From NCBI RefSeq assembly GCF_000830885.1, contig NZ_CP006951.1, forward strand, positions 620,001-684,000: a stretch of DNA of 64,000 bases, read 5' to 3'. The notes beneath the pieces are model-generated. The model did no database searches. It worked only from the letters and a program-made list of their open reading frames with translations, and was not told the origin of the DNA. Every line of letters begins with the position of its first letter. Position 1 is the stretch's first letter. This document shows, piece after piece, positions 21,701-30,176 of the stretch. Both the position numbers and the translations under genes were made by a program. This DNA is from Dehalococcoides mccartyi CG5 (GTDB taxonomy: Bacteria > Chloroflexota > Dehalococcoidia > Dehalococcoidales > Dehalococcoidaceae).

Positions 21701-22186
21701 ATGTCCAAAAATGCTAATTTGATGATAGATGACCTTGTCGGCACCTTAACCGATCCTATCATCGTCTACCCGGGGGGCTGGGGAGATAGCCTCCCCGAAT
21801 GGCTAAAGAATGCCATCACATTGGAAAGGTTGACTGAAAACATGAAAGAAACTAACGGAGAGCAACCTACAGGGACGGATGCCGAAGCCTGTGCCTATCT
21901 CAATACGGCTTCGCTGACCGCGCCGATGAGCAGTGACTGGAGCCAAATTTATCTGTATGTTGCCGGTAAGACCTACGCCCGCTGGCAAAAGAGCGAAATT
22001 CCTCGCGACATTCGGGTAGACTCGCTCAATAACCAGCAAGCGACTGACCTGAATCGTCTCAAGGATTGGCTATATCGGCGGCGTACCACAGCAAGGCAGG
22101 AACTAGAGCGAACAGAAAGACGACAACAGAAAAAAGAGGAGGTAGCCAAGAAAGAAGCAGAACAGCCAGCATTATTCGAGTTCTAG
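21701..22186 (+). CDS. Hypothetical protein with C-terminal clamp-binding-like motif
   Basis: The product is 161 residues, with the ribosome binding site AAAGGAGGGT. The central part (SDWSQIYLYVAGKTYARWQ) recurs in uncharacterised mobile-element proteins. Residues about 118-150 form a long basic helix (RLKDWLYRRRTTARQELERT). The end is EQPALFEF, where QPALF (155-159) fits the beta-clamp-binding consensus. It closes the module, followed by a terminator. Confidence 0.6.
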   Translation: MSKNANLMIDDLVGTLTDPIIVYPGGWGDSLPEWLKNAITLERLTENMKETNGEQPTGTDAEACAYLNTASLTAPMSSDWSQIYLYVAGKTYARWQKSEIPRDIRVDSLNNQQATDLNRLKDWLYRRRTTARQELERTERRQQKKEEVAKKEAEQPALFEF

Positions 22187-22203
22187 GTTAGTATACTTTT
22201 TCC

Positions 22204-22240
22204 AAAAAGGGACTGGAAGAAATGCCAGTCCCTTTTTTTT
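22204..22240 (+). terminator. Intrinsic terminator closing the clamp module
   Basis: AAAAAGGGACTGG (22204-22216) pairs with CCAGTCCCTTTTT (from 22225) and runs into T8. It lies just after the gene ending at 22186 and before the convergent restriction gene. Confidence 0.88.
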
Positions 22241-22313
22241 ATTTGAAAGCAACGGTCCAGGTTCCGTGCAATCAAGGACTGCCTCTCATGTATGTGCAAT
22301 TCAAGTGAGTTGA

Positions 22314-24947
22314 TTAATCTTTTGAAATTAATTTATTGAATTCTTTTTCAAATTCAGGTTTTCTCTCAACTTCATTGTAGAAAGGCATTCCCCAAATAGT
22401 GTACTGCCTGTCATCCCAAAGCTGTTCAATTTTATGTTCAGCCTTTAACCGCACGAGGAATTTTTCTTTCCATTCATCCTGCTTTAATAGGTGCATACCT
22501 TTTGGCTCAATAAATATTTGATAATAAAAAGACTTTTTCAAGTGTTCCTGAACCAGAAACAGGACAAAGTCAGGCTCCATGGCCATGCCATCATCAAAAT
22601 TGAAAATCTTGAAGTTTCTCTCATTTCTCAGGAGAAAAACTTGTTCATACTCAGCCTTGAGCTTATCGATTACCATATTGATATATCTAACCAAGTACTT
22701 CTCTTCCGATGTTCCATAATTTTCATTGAATACATACCAGTCTTTGTCGCTTAAATCAAGGTTTAATTCCTGGTTAGTAGTTTCGGCTTGTCCAATGCCA
22801 TATTCCTTGTCGGTATTACCATCGTTTGCGATTTCAAGGATTTTGTCTTTGACCTTGTCTTTTAACATGTATGGTTTAAATAGTTTTGTTCCCTTAAAAT
22901 CTACTTTATCTGATTGTAGGGTAGTAGCTATTTTCTCTAACACCTGAACAACGGCTTCGAGTTTGTCCTGTTGAGTAAGGTTGATTATTCTTTCTTCAGG
23001 TCCGTCTATCTCAACCTTTACTTCTCCCAAGTAATTATTCGACCGTATGAACTCCGAAATTGAGGTGAGATTGGGAAGATATTTCTTAAGATCTGCAAAC
23101 TGGTAGAATTCCAGTTTGTTGATTGCCTTTAGAATGATATTGCAACCAAAGTCCCTGATAAAGTATTCCTTTTGTTTTCTGGATATACTTATTTTCCCCT
23201 GTGTTTCAAACGCAATTGTAGCTTTTGTGAAACCAGTAGCTAGCGAAATCTTATGAGCACTTTCAATGAAGGTTTTATTCAATGAGAATATGTCCTCATG
23301 ATTATATTTATTTTGCTCATTCAAAAACAAAAATCCGACTTTGTAAAATTCGGTTTCCTTGAAACCAGGTTTTAGTTTCAAATGTCTTTGGCGTATTTCT
23401 TTTGCCTTAATTCCAATTTCCTCAAGAGCAGTATGGAGCTCATCGATATATCTCGGATTGTAGGCACTATGGTAATAGAGTTCCTCGCAAAGTTTCAGTT
23501 CGTGTTCTTCCTCATCATTTCTAATGTCATACTTGCGTTGGTAAAGCGGCTGATCTTCCGATAAGCGGAATGGGCAATATCTCGCACCTCTACCAATCAA
23601 TTGGGCTTCCGACATAGTGGTCCTTCCGGGCTTGCCAGCTTTAGCGTCGCGAGTATTGTAAAGACGGACTATATCGAAGAGGTTCAATACATCCCAACCT
23701 TCATTGAGTTGATCCACTGCAAAAACAGCTCGGTATTCATTATGTTCGTCTTCTAGGGTATTAATGGAGATCTGTTTCTGCTCACTTTCACTTTGGCTGT
23801 TGACCGAGATGCACTTCTCTTCTGAAAAGTCTTCTTTTAATTCAGACGCAAGATTAGATAATGATATATTATTCTTCTTAAAATATTGAAAGGCATTTCG
23901 TAGCACAGGGTCGAGGGTTGTGTTGCTCCGAATCTTTTCCAAGTCCTCTGTTTTTAGATTCTTAATACCTTGTATGAACTCGATGAAGAAGTTTTCACTT
24001 TCCTTTATTGTCCGGGATTTAAAAAGAATTACTGGTTTAATGATTTTGCGGTTTTTTTCGAATATCTTTCTACGTAGTTGGCTTAACACAATGCACTGAA
24101 GGGCTCTTTGAAACTCTGGGAGATCCGCTTGTAGAACTTTCACCTCTTTAGAATAGCCGTCTTTCCGGAACTCTTTGAGAGGATAATCAAAGATTATCCT
24201 GTTTCGATATTTGTTTTCTATTTCAGGCTGAGTTAGGTCAGCTGTAGCGGTAAACTCTAATAACACGTTATCTGGATTTGCATTAAGTATTTTAAAAACG
24301 GTCTGCTCCCAACTGGTTATTTCAAGTAATTCTAATTGACCAATATCGTTCCCCTTTTTGGTTTCTGCATTGATGTGATGAGCTTCATCCGAAATGAGTA
24401 CAATCTTTTTATCCGCAAAGTCTTCATACGTGACGGAGTTTTCCTTAGGTGTATTAAGGTCCCAATGCAGGCCTTGAATAGTCGAAAATACGATATTGAT
24501 GTCGTCTTGATTGATAGATGAAAAATTATCAACTTCCCTAACACGAACATACTTATCACCTATTTGAATCCTATTAGAGAACAGGTATTTAAAAGAATTT
24601 GGATTAAGGAAATTGTCTTTGGTTTTCTCGATAATGTTAGTGCTATTTACGAAGAATAGGAAATTGCGATATCCCCTTTCATAGAGGTAGAGTATCAGAC
24701 CGGCCATTATAAGCGTTTTGCCGCTTCCGGTAGCCATATGGTAAAGAAGTTGCGTAGGCACTCCTTTTGGCCGGTTGAAAAACTCGTTCCAATAGTAGAC
24801 AAAACGCCCAAAAGCCTCTTGCTGGTATGGGCGTTTACCAAAGCCTTCCCTTAAGTTTTGGTAAATGAAGTCTGGAACCCTACTCTTATAGAAGTCCGGA
24901 CCCCCGAATTGCAGAGCCGCCTCTAAGACTTGATTCAACGATTGCAT
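22314..24947 (-). CDS. res: Type III restriction endonuclease subunit Res
   Basis: The product is 877 residues. The SF2 helicase core has Walker A ATGSGKT (72-78), DEAH (187-190), ATADLT (motif III) and a DQLNEGWDVLNLFDIVRL-type later motif with RGARY. The C-terminal endonuclease domain shows EPDFVLF followed by IFIEPKG, a PD-(D/E)xK arrangement. With Mod it translocates on ATP and cuts unmodified DNA near a pair of sites. It is the last gene of the operon, 6 bp after the gene at 24954. Confidence 0.9.
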   Translation of the reverse strand: MQSLNQVLEAALQFGGPDFYKSRVPDFIYQNLREGFGKRPYQQEAFGRFVYYWNEFFNRPKGVPTQLLYHMATGSGKTLIMAGLILYLYERGYRNFLFFVNSTNIIEKTKDNFLNPNSFKYLFSNRIQIGDKYVRVREVDNFSSINQDDINIVFSTIQGLHWDLNTPKENSVTYEDFADKKIVLISDEAHHINAETKKGNDIGQLELLEITSWEQTVFKILNANPDNVLLEFTATADLTQPEIENKYRNRIIFDYPLKEFRKDGYSKEVKVLQADLPEFQRALQCIVLSQLRRKIFEKNRKIIKPVILFKSRTIKESENFFIEFIQGIKNLKTEDLEKIRSNTTLDPVLRNAFQYFKKNNISLSNLASELKEDFSEEKCISVNSQSESEQKQISINTLEDEHNEYRAVFAVDQLNEGWDVLNLFDIVRLYNTRDAKAGKPGRTTMSEAQLIGRGARYCPFRLSEDQPLYQRKYDIRNDEEEHELKLCEELYYHSAYNPRYIDELHTALEEIGIKAKEIRQRHLKLKPGFKETEFYKVGFLFLNEQNKYNHEDIFSLNKTFIESAHKISLATGFTKATIAFETQGKISISRKQKEYFIRDFGCNIILKAINKLEFYQFADLKKYLPNLTSISEFIRSNNYLGEVKVEIDGPEERIINLTQQDKLEAVVQVLEKIATTLQSDKVDFKGTKLFKPYMLKDKVKDKILEIANDGNTDKEYGIGQAETTNQELNLDLSDKDWYVFNENYGTSEEKYLVRYINMVIDKLKAEYEQVFLLRNERNFKIFNFDDGMAMEPDFVLFLVQEHLKKSFYYQIFIEPKGMHLLKQDEWKEKFLVRLKAEHKIEQLWDDRQYTIWGMPFYNEVERKPEFEKEFNKLISKD

Positions 24948-24953
24948 TTTAGA

Positions 24954-25778
24954 TTAATAACGGCTTAAGATTTCTACCATGCGTTCAGCCGTCATTACCT
25001 CCTTAAGTTTGTACCCCAGCCCTTTCTGTTGGCCGCTGTCTTCCGGATAGATTATTTTATCAACTAACTTGAGTTTAACTACTCTTTCGTCAGCTGACCA
25101 AACAATAATAAAAAGCGGCAAGCCACTTTGCTTTCGAATTATGTCTATTGCACGCCATCTATTTACGTCACCTTTCCTATACGCGGTGGGGAGAAACCAG
25201 GTGTTGTTGCAATGACTTTTTACTGATGTCTTGATAGTTCTCTGAAACTCAATGAGAGCTCTCGGCTTCTCATCTTTGATCAGGACGTAATCTAAGTTAC
25301 CCGGCCACGGTGAATGCAGTTTCCTCAACTCTAAATCGAGTCTAGGAAGTCCACTTTCCTCGTAACGAGACGTCATACTCAAATCACGATATTTTGAATT
25401 CCAGTCAGCAAATGCTTTGTACGTTTCAAAAGACGCGAGCAACCGAGCCGCTGTTGCCTTCAACTCAACCAAAATACAGTCTTCATCTATATATGAATAA
25501 CAATAAAACAAGTATGGGCAGTTCAATTGTTTCGCGAATCTGACCTTCGCTTGAAGTTTAAAACTAGACAATGAGTCGAGGGTTTTGAACAGTTCATTGC
25601 AGTCAATGCCTTTAATGCCTTTATTAAAAAGCCCACGATCCAACAAGAGGGATACACTCGAATTTTTGACGGTGTAACCTTCAAAACTCAAGAGGTCAAG
25701 ATTCGTTTTCAAAATTCTCCCCTTGACCCAATTGAGTTTGTCGCCTCTTTCAGATGTCTCGAAGGTTATAGAAAGCAT
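24954..25778 (-). CDS. Extra R-M gene, possible PD-(D/E)xK-like protein
   Basis: The product is 274 residues, encoded between mod and res, overlapping mod by 29 bases. It begins MLSITFETSERGDKLNWVKG. The region PWPGNLDYVLIKDEKPRALI then EFQRT contains Asp163, Glu177 and Gln179, a spacing like the nuclease fold core with Gln in place of Lys. The remainder has no recognised motif. A third gene inside a type III operon is not usual. It may be an added nuclease, a specificity helper or an anti-suicide factor. Confidence 0.6.
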   Translation of the reverse strand: MLSITFETSERGDKLNWVKGRILKTNLDLLSFEGYTVKNSSVSLLLDRGLFNKGIKGIDCNELFKTLDSLSSFKLQAKVRFAKQLNCPYLFYCYSYIDEDCILVELKATAARLLASFETYKAFADWNSKYRDLSMTSRYEESGLPRLDLELRKLHSPWPGNLDYVLIKDEKPRALIEFQRTIKTSVKSHCNNTWFLPTAYRKGDVNRWRAIDIIRKQSGLPLFIIVWSADERVVKLKLVDKIIYPEDSGQQKGLGYKLKEVMTAERMVEILSRY

Positions 25779-27669
25779 AATTCAGTTCCTTTTCAGCTTT
25801 GCTGAATCCATAGTCCTGGTCCTCGATTTCTGAAAAAGGGATGTAGAGGGCATTCTTATCAAGTATGGAAATCAGGAGTTTCCTTTGATCCTCGATGCTC
25901 AGCTTGTTGAAATCGTCAACGTCAAGATCGGATACACTAATTCGATAATCTACTATTCCTGTTTTCATTACTTGCTTTGCAGCTTCTCGAATTGATTTCG
26001 GGTCATCAGCCTTGTTAATACGGTCTATGAGAGTCTGGTTGAATTTTGCCAGTTCACAATAAATGAATGAGCTTCCACCTTTCCAATTTACTTCCTTTGA
26101 AATACCGCCTTCTTCGCCATCCATAACCTTTTTAAGCCGCTCAATAGTGACTGTTTCGCAGTAATCCATTTGCTCACAAACAATAAACTTACGTCCCATT
26201 TTCATGGCAACCGCTGCTGTGGTACCGCTACCGGCACAGAAATCCATAACATAATCATTTTCATTAGAACCAAGCTCAATAATGCGTTTTACAAGCTTCT
26301 CCGGCTTGGGTGTTTTAAAAATATTCGTATCGACCAAAGCGAACAATTCACGTCTTGCATCTTGGTTGTGCCCAACCTCTGTATATGGCCAAATGGTTAG
26401 AGGGGTCGTTCCTTCCTTAACCTCGCTTAGAAATCTCTTCAGACGCGGTACATTCTTACCGTCATCACCGAACCAAATGCGATTGTCCGCCTTTAGTTCC
26501 TCAAACCTCTCTTTTGACACACGCCAACAACTACCATTCGGGGGATTAATTACCTTACCTGCTGGATTCGTTATAGGATAGTCATACTCAGCCGCATAAG
26601 TCTTTACAAGTAAGTTATCCGAAGCCCAGGGACCCCGAGAATCATTATCCGGATTGTGATAACGGTCGTTCATTTCTTGAGAACGTGGCAATAAATTAAG
26701 CTTAAAATCTTTGATATTTTTAGCATAAACCAGTATGTGGTCGTGATTATCAGAAAAGAACTTTGCATCATTTTGAGGAGCGTATTTCTTTTGCCAAATG
26801 ACGTTGGCAACAAAGTTGCCCCTATCGAATACTTCATCACAAAGCACTTTTGCGTAATGGGCTTCTACGTCATCAAGGTTGATCCAGATTGAACCATATG
26901 TGCTTAGTAAGTCTTTGGCTATTTCTAGCCTATTCTTTAAAAAGGTTAACCAAGCACTGTGGTTAAAACTGTCGTTATATCCAAAGCTATTTGTGCCCGT
27001 ATTGTAAGGTGGATCAATATAGATCAATTTGATGCTATTTGCATAGCTTTTTTTAAGTGAATGCATTGATAGCAGATTATTTCCTTTGAGTAGAAGGTTT
27101 GGACTTTGTTTATGACTGATTAACGGAGTTACCCCCTCCTTTGAGTACAATCTGAAGTTCTTGAGTGCTTTTGGTGATAGTAATCGGTCTATCTCGTCAG
27201 GGGCAAGAGTTTCGTTCCAGAAAATCTCATTACGTTTCTGATCTTCCTGAGTTTGACTCCCTTCTAACACGCAATCTTTATAAGGCCAATCCAATACCAC
27301 TTCTCGAGATTCATTAAGATACTCACCGTTGTTCGACAGCCCAATTTTATTCTTGAACGCAGTATAACAATCCGGGAGGAATTGTTTATTGCTCACAAAC
27401 CTCTGGAACTCGATTTTATCAAATACTTGTACGCCGTCTACTTCAATGAAGAACTGCTTCTTTATAGCTTCATTCTTTAATAGAAGCCTTATCAAGGATT
27501 TGTCCAATCCCAGAGCAAGCTCTACGATTTTATTCTTTGCTAGTTTCCCTTCAATTACTAGACGATTATCCATCTTGAGAGTCTTTGTAAGTTCATCTAA
27601 TAAATTTTGCATATGTTTCTCGTCCTTGCCTTTGCCCAATACGGCGAGTCTCCGAGAGATATCCGCCAT
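25750..27669 (-). CDS. mod: Type III DNA methyltransferase subunit Mod
   Basis: The product is 639 residues. DPPY (219-222) precedes the AdoMet-binding FCAGSGT (477-483), the beta-class N6-adenine order usual in type III Mod. The part between them holds the target recognition region. The N-terminal 130 residues match Mod proteins (HMQNLLDELTKTLKMDNRLV). It methylates and defines the site for Res. No simple-sequence repeat for phase variation is visible in the 5' end. Confidence 0.93.
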   Translation of the reverse strand: MADISRRLAVLGKGKDEKHMQNLLDELTKTLKMDNRLVIEGKLAKNKIVELALGLDKSLIRLLLKNEAIKKQFFIEVDGVQVFDKIEFQRFVSNKQFLPDCYTAFKNKIGLSNNGEYLNESREVVLDWPYKDCVLEGSQTQEDQKRNEIFWNETLAPDEIDRLLSPKALKNFRLYSKEGVTPLISHKQSPNLLLKGNNLLSMHSLKKSYANSIKLIYIDPPYNTGTNSFGYNDSFNHSAWLTFLKNRLEIAKDLLSTYGSIWINLDDVEAHYAKVLCDEVFDRGNFVANVIWQKKYAPQNDAKFFSDNHDHILVYAKNIKDFKLNLLPRSQEMNDRYHNPDNDSRGPWASDNLLVKTYAAEYDYPITNPAGKVINPPNGSCWRVSKERFEELKADNRIWFGDDGKNVPRLKRFLSEVKEGTTPLTIWPYTEVGHNQDARRELFALVDTNIFKTPKPEKLVKRIIELGSNENDYVMDFCAGSGTTAAVAMKMGRKFIVCEQMDYCETVTIERLKKVMDGEEGGISKEVNWKGGSSFIYCELAKFNQTLIDRINKADDPKSIREAAKQVMKTGIVDYRISVSDLDVDDFNKLSIEDQRKLLISILDKNALYIPFSEIEDQDYGFSKAEKELNYAFYNLRDI

Positions 27670-27689
27670 GATTAGGTCCGGTTTTTGAT

Positions 27690-27875
27690 CTATTTATTCA
27701 TTCGAGAGTCTGAATTGCTTGAGTCTAATTTAGCTTTTATCGCGTCAACCACCCATTCTTGAATAGTAATATCAGCTTCTGCAGCCTTAACACGCAGTTT
27801 CTTATGAAGCTGCTCAGGCAACCGGATATGAACCATCCGAGTGTGTGGATTGCTACGCTCTATCTGTGTACTCAT
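27690..27875 (-). CDS. Ribbon-helix-helix protein at head of R-M operon
   Basis: The product is 61 residues. MVHIRLPEQLHKKLRVKAAE is the beta strand and first helix of an RHH fold, and ITIQEWVVDAIKAKL is the second helix. It lies 20 bp upstream of mod in the same direction, with a ribosome binding site AAGGAAAG. It probably regulates expression of the R-M genes, comparable to a control protein. Confidence 0.75.
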   Translation of the reverse strand: MSTQIERSNPHTRMVHIRLPEQLHKKLRVKAAEADITIQEWVVDAIKAKLDSSNSDSRMNK

Positions 27876-27913
27876 TGACTTTCCTTATCTACCTGAAGTC
27901 TTTTGTTGCTCTA

Positions 27914-27942
27914 AATATAGCTCTGATACTTTACAAAGTCAA
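27914..27942 (-). promoter_or_regulatory. Sigma70-type promoter for the R-M operon
   Basis: On the minus strand TTGACT (27942-27937), a 17-bp spacer and TATATT (27919-27914) match the sigma70 consensus well. The expected start is about 30 bp upstream of the RHH gene start at 27875. Confidence 0.65.
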
Positions 27943-28020
27943 TGTCCTAATTCGATGCCGAAAAATGATAACAGAAGGGGAGGCTTCTTTCTGGGTTACT
28001 CGCAGGACTATGAAATAATA

Positions 28021-28063
28021 TTATTGACTTTTATATCCTATAATATTATAGTATTGACAATAC
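28021..28063 (+). promoter_or_regulatory. Promoter with twin palindromes for RHH-PIN operon
   Basis: TTGACT followed by 17 bp and TATAGT gives a sigma70-like promoter. The perfect 14-bp palindrome CTATAATATTATAG (28038-28051) covers the -10, and GTATTGACAATAC (28051-28063) is a second dyad sharing its last base. Adjacent dyads over a promoter are the usual target of an autoregulating RHH antitoxin, here the gene at 28087. Confidence 0.6.
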
Positions 28064-28086
28064 ATACCCGTTCATGAGGTATTCAT

Positions 28087-28284
28087 ATGAAAAAACCGAT
28101 TTCAGTTGGGATCCCCGAGAATCTAGCCGTTTCCCTCGACGAGCTCTCAAAAAAGACGGGCAGAAAGAAGAATCTCATTGTTGCCGCGTCATTGAATAAC
28201 TTCGTAAAGGCGAACGAGGGTGAGCAGGAGAGAATTATAAGAAAGTATCTCGAAGTAGAAAGAACCCGAGAGGAAAACGCGTGA
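28087..28284 (+). CDS. RHH-type antitoxin-like protein
   Basis: The product is 65 residues with the RHH pattern KKPISVGIPENLAVSLDELS then RKKNLIVAASLNNFVKANEG. Its stop overlaps the GTG start of the next gene (GTGA). RHH plus PIN is a common toxin-antitoxin layout, and I read it as such. It has twin palindromes over its own promoter, as expected for autoregulation. Confidence 0.8.
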   Translation: MKKPISVGIPENLAVSLDELSKKTGRKKNLIVAASLNNFVKANEGEQERIIRKYLEVERTREENA

Positions 28285-29792
28285 AGATTCTACTAGACAC
28301 GAACATCGTGATCCACAGGGAAGCATCTACTGTCGTCAACGAAGACATTGGTGTCTTATTCAGGTGGTTGGATAACCTGCACCACACTAAATGCATTCAT
28401 TCTGTAACCGTCGAGGAAATCGAGAAGCATCAAGACCCGAGAGTTCGAAAATCTTTCGATGTAAAATTAGGGAACTACAACATTCTTAGAACGAGAGCTC
28501 CAATGTCCGAGGCATTCCGCAAAATTATGGAGCCACTTGATAAGACTCAAAACGACCTCAACGATTCAATTATTGTTAATGAACTCTATTGTGGAAGAGT
28601 CGACGCACTTATTACCGAAGACAAGCAACTGATCAGTAAAGCGTTGCTGTTAGGTATTTCGGACCGAGTCTACACAATTGATGCATTCCTCGAAAAAGTT
28701 ACGATTGAAAACCCCGACCTAGCGGACTATAAAGTACTTGCGGTACGAAAAGCCCTTTTTGGTGGTCTGGACATCGGAGACGAGTTTTTTGCCTCGTTCA
28801 AAGAAGATTACCCCGGCTATGAGAAATGGTTTAATAAGAAGGCTGAGGAGACGGTCTACGTCTGTCTATCAGATGGTAAGCCAATAGCTCTATTGTATCT
28901 GAAGGTTGAAGGCAAAACCGAGGATTACACTGATATTGACCCTCCCCTTCCTCATAAGAGACGAATAAAAATCGGGAGCTTTAAGGTAACGCTTAATGGA
29001 TTTCGCCTGGGGGAAAGATTTCTCAAAATTGTTTTTGATAACGTCCTCCGGTTCAAGGTTGATGAGATATACGTAACTATCTTCGACAAGCGAATCGAAC
29101 AACAGCGCCTGATTAATCTTTTGGAAGAATACGGGTTTTATCGTCATGGCATTAAGAAAGGTCCGGGAGGAGACGAGCTCGTGTACGTTCGATCCTGCGA
29201 GCGTCTAGCTGACCGTTCGACACCGAAGCTTACTTACCCTTTCTTATCTTCAGCCGGGCGGATGTTTTTAGTTCCAATCTATCCAGATTACCATACAGAG
29301 TTATTTCCCGACTCCATCCTGCGGACGGAATCTCCGATGGATTTTGTAGAAAACGAGCCACACCGTAATGCAATAAGTAAAGTCTATATCTCGCGATCAA
29401 TAGAGAGAAACATTCATTCGGGAGACGTCTTCATATTCTACCGCACTGGAGGTTATTACAAGAGCGTAGTAACGACGATTGGCCTAGCCGAAGGCATCAT
29501 TGATAATATCGCGACCGAAGCTGATTTCATACGACTCTGTAGAAAAAGAAGTGTGTTTACAGATGAGCAACTCGCCAATCAATGGCGATTTAACAAGGCC
29601 AGGAGGCCTTTTATAGTCAACTTTCTGTATGTCTATTCGTTTCCTAAACGCATTAACTTACATAAACTGATTGAAATAGGGGTCATTACCAGCGTAACCG
29701 ATGCCCCAAGAGGCTTCACACCTATAAGTAACAATAACTTCAGGGACATATTACGGGAGTGCCAAGCTGATGAAAGTATTATTGTCGATTAA
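28281..29792 (+). CDS. PIN-GNAT-EVE/PUA-like three-domain fusion protein
   Basis: The GTG start overlaps the antitoxin stop. The product has 503 residues. Residues 1-140 are a PIN ribonuclease domain with Asp6 (LLDTNI), Glu46 (TVEEIEKH), Asp95 (NDLNDSIIVNEL) and Asp114. Residues about 170-310 resemble a GNAT acetyltransferase fold (RRIKIGSFKVTLNGFRLGER). Residues about 320-503 look like an EVE/PUA-like RNA- or modified-base-binding domain (GDVFIFYRTGGYYKSVVTTI). The combination suggests a regulated RNA-targeting toxin or defence effector, kept in check by the RHH protein. Confidence 0.75.
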   Translation: MKILLDTNIVIHREASTVVNEDIGVLFRWLDNLHHTKCIHSVTVEEIEKHQDPRVRKSFDVKLGNYNILRTRAPMSEAFRKIMEPLDKTQNDLNDSIIVNELYCGRVDALITEDKQLISKALLLGISDRVYTIDAFLEKVTIENPDLADYKVLAVRKALFGGLDIGDEFFASFKEDYPGYEKWFNKKAEETVYVCLSDGKPIALLYLKVEGKTEDYTDIDPPLPHKRRIKIGSFKVTLNGFRLGERFLKIVFDNVLRFKVDEIYVTIFDKRIEQQRLINLLEEYGFYRHGIKKGPGGDELVYVRSCERLADRSTPKLTYPFLSSAGRMFLVPIYPDYHTELFPDSILRTESPMDFVENEPHRNAISKVYISRSIERNIHSGDVFIFYRTGGYYKSVVTTIGLAEGIIDNIATEADFIRLCRKRSVFTDEQLANQWRFNKARRPFIVNFLYVYSFPKRINLHKLIEIGVITSVTDAPRGFTPISNNNFRDILRECQADESIIVD

Positions 29793-30174
29793 ACCGGAAT
29801 TCGCATCGAAAATATTTGATGGGTCAAAGAAGTATGAATACCGGCGTGTTATTTTTAAGCGGAAAGGCGTGGAAACGATTCTCGTTTATGCTTCTGACCC
29901 CATCAGGCGCGTAATCGGTGAATTTGATATTGGAGAAGTGCTTCATGAGGCGCCGGAGCAGCTTTGGGAGCGGACTTGTAGCTATGCCGGCATAACAAAG
30001 ACCAGATTCATGGAGTACTTTACGAATCAAGAGAAAGGTTTTGCCATTGGGGTGAAGGAAGCAAGAAAATATTCGAATTCACTGTCGCTTGATGACCTGA
30101 TGTTATCGCTACCTCCGCAATCGTTTATATACCTGGATATACGAGCGAGAAATGGCTCTGCAAGGGTAACTTAA
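29770..30174 (+). CDS. ASCH-domain protein
   Basis: The product is 134 residues and overlaps the fusion gene by 23 bases. It begins MKVLLSIKPEFASKIFDGSK and continues with KYEYRR, the G-x-K-x-x-E-x-R pattern of the ASCH domain, then a beta-barrel strand pattern (VETILVYASDP, VIGEFDIGEVL). ASCH proteins are PUA-like RNA binders, and some are RNA-modifying or nuclease proteins. Overlap with the preceding gene implies joint function. Confidence 0.8.
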   Translation: MKVLLSIKPEFASKIFDGSKKYEYRRVIFKRKGVETILVYASDPIRRVIGEFDIGEVLHEAPEQLWERTCSYAGITKTRFMEYFTNQEKGFAIGVKEARKYSNSLSLDDLMLSLPPQSFIYLDIRARNGSARVT

Positions 30175-30176
30175 TT

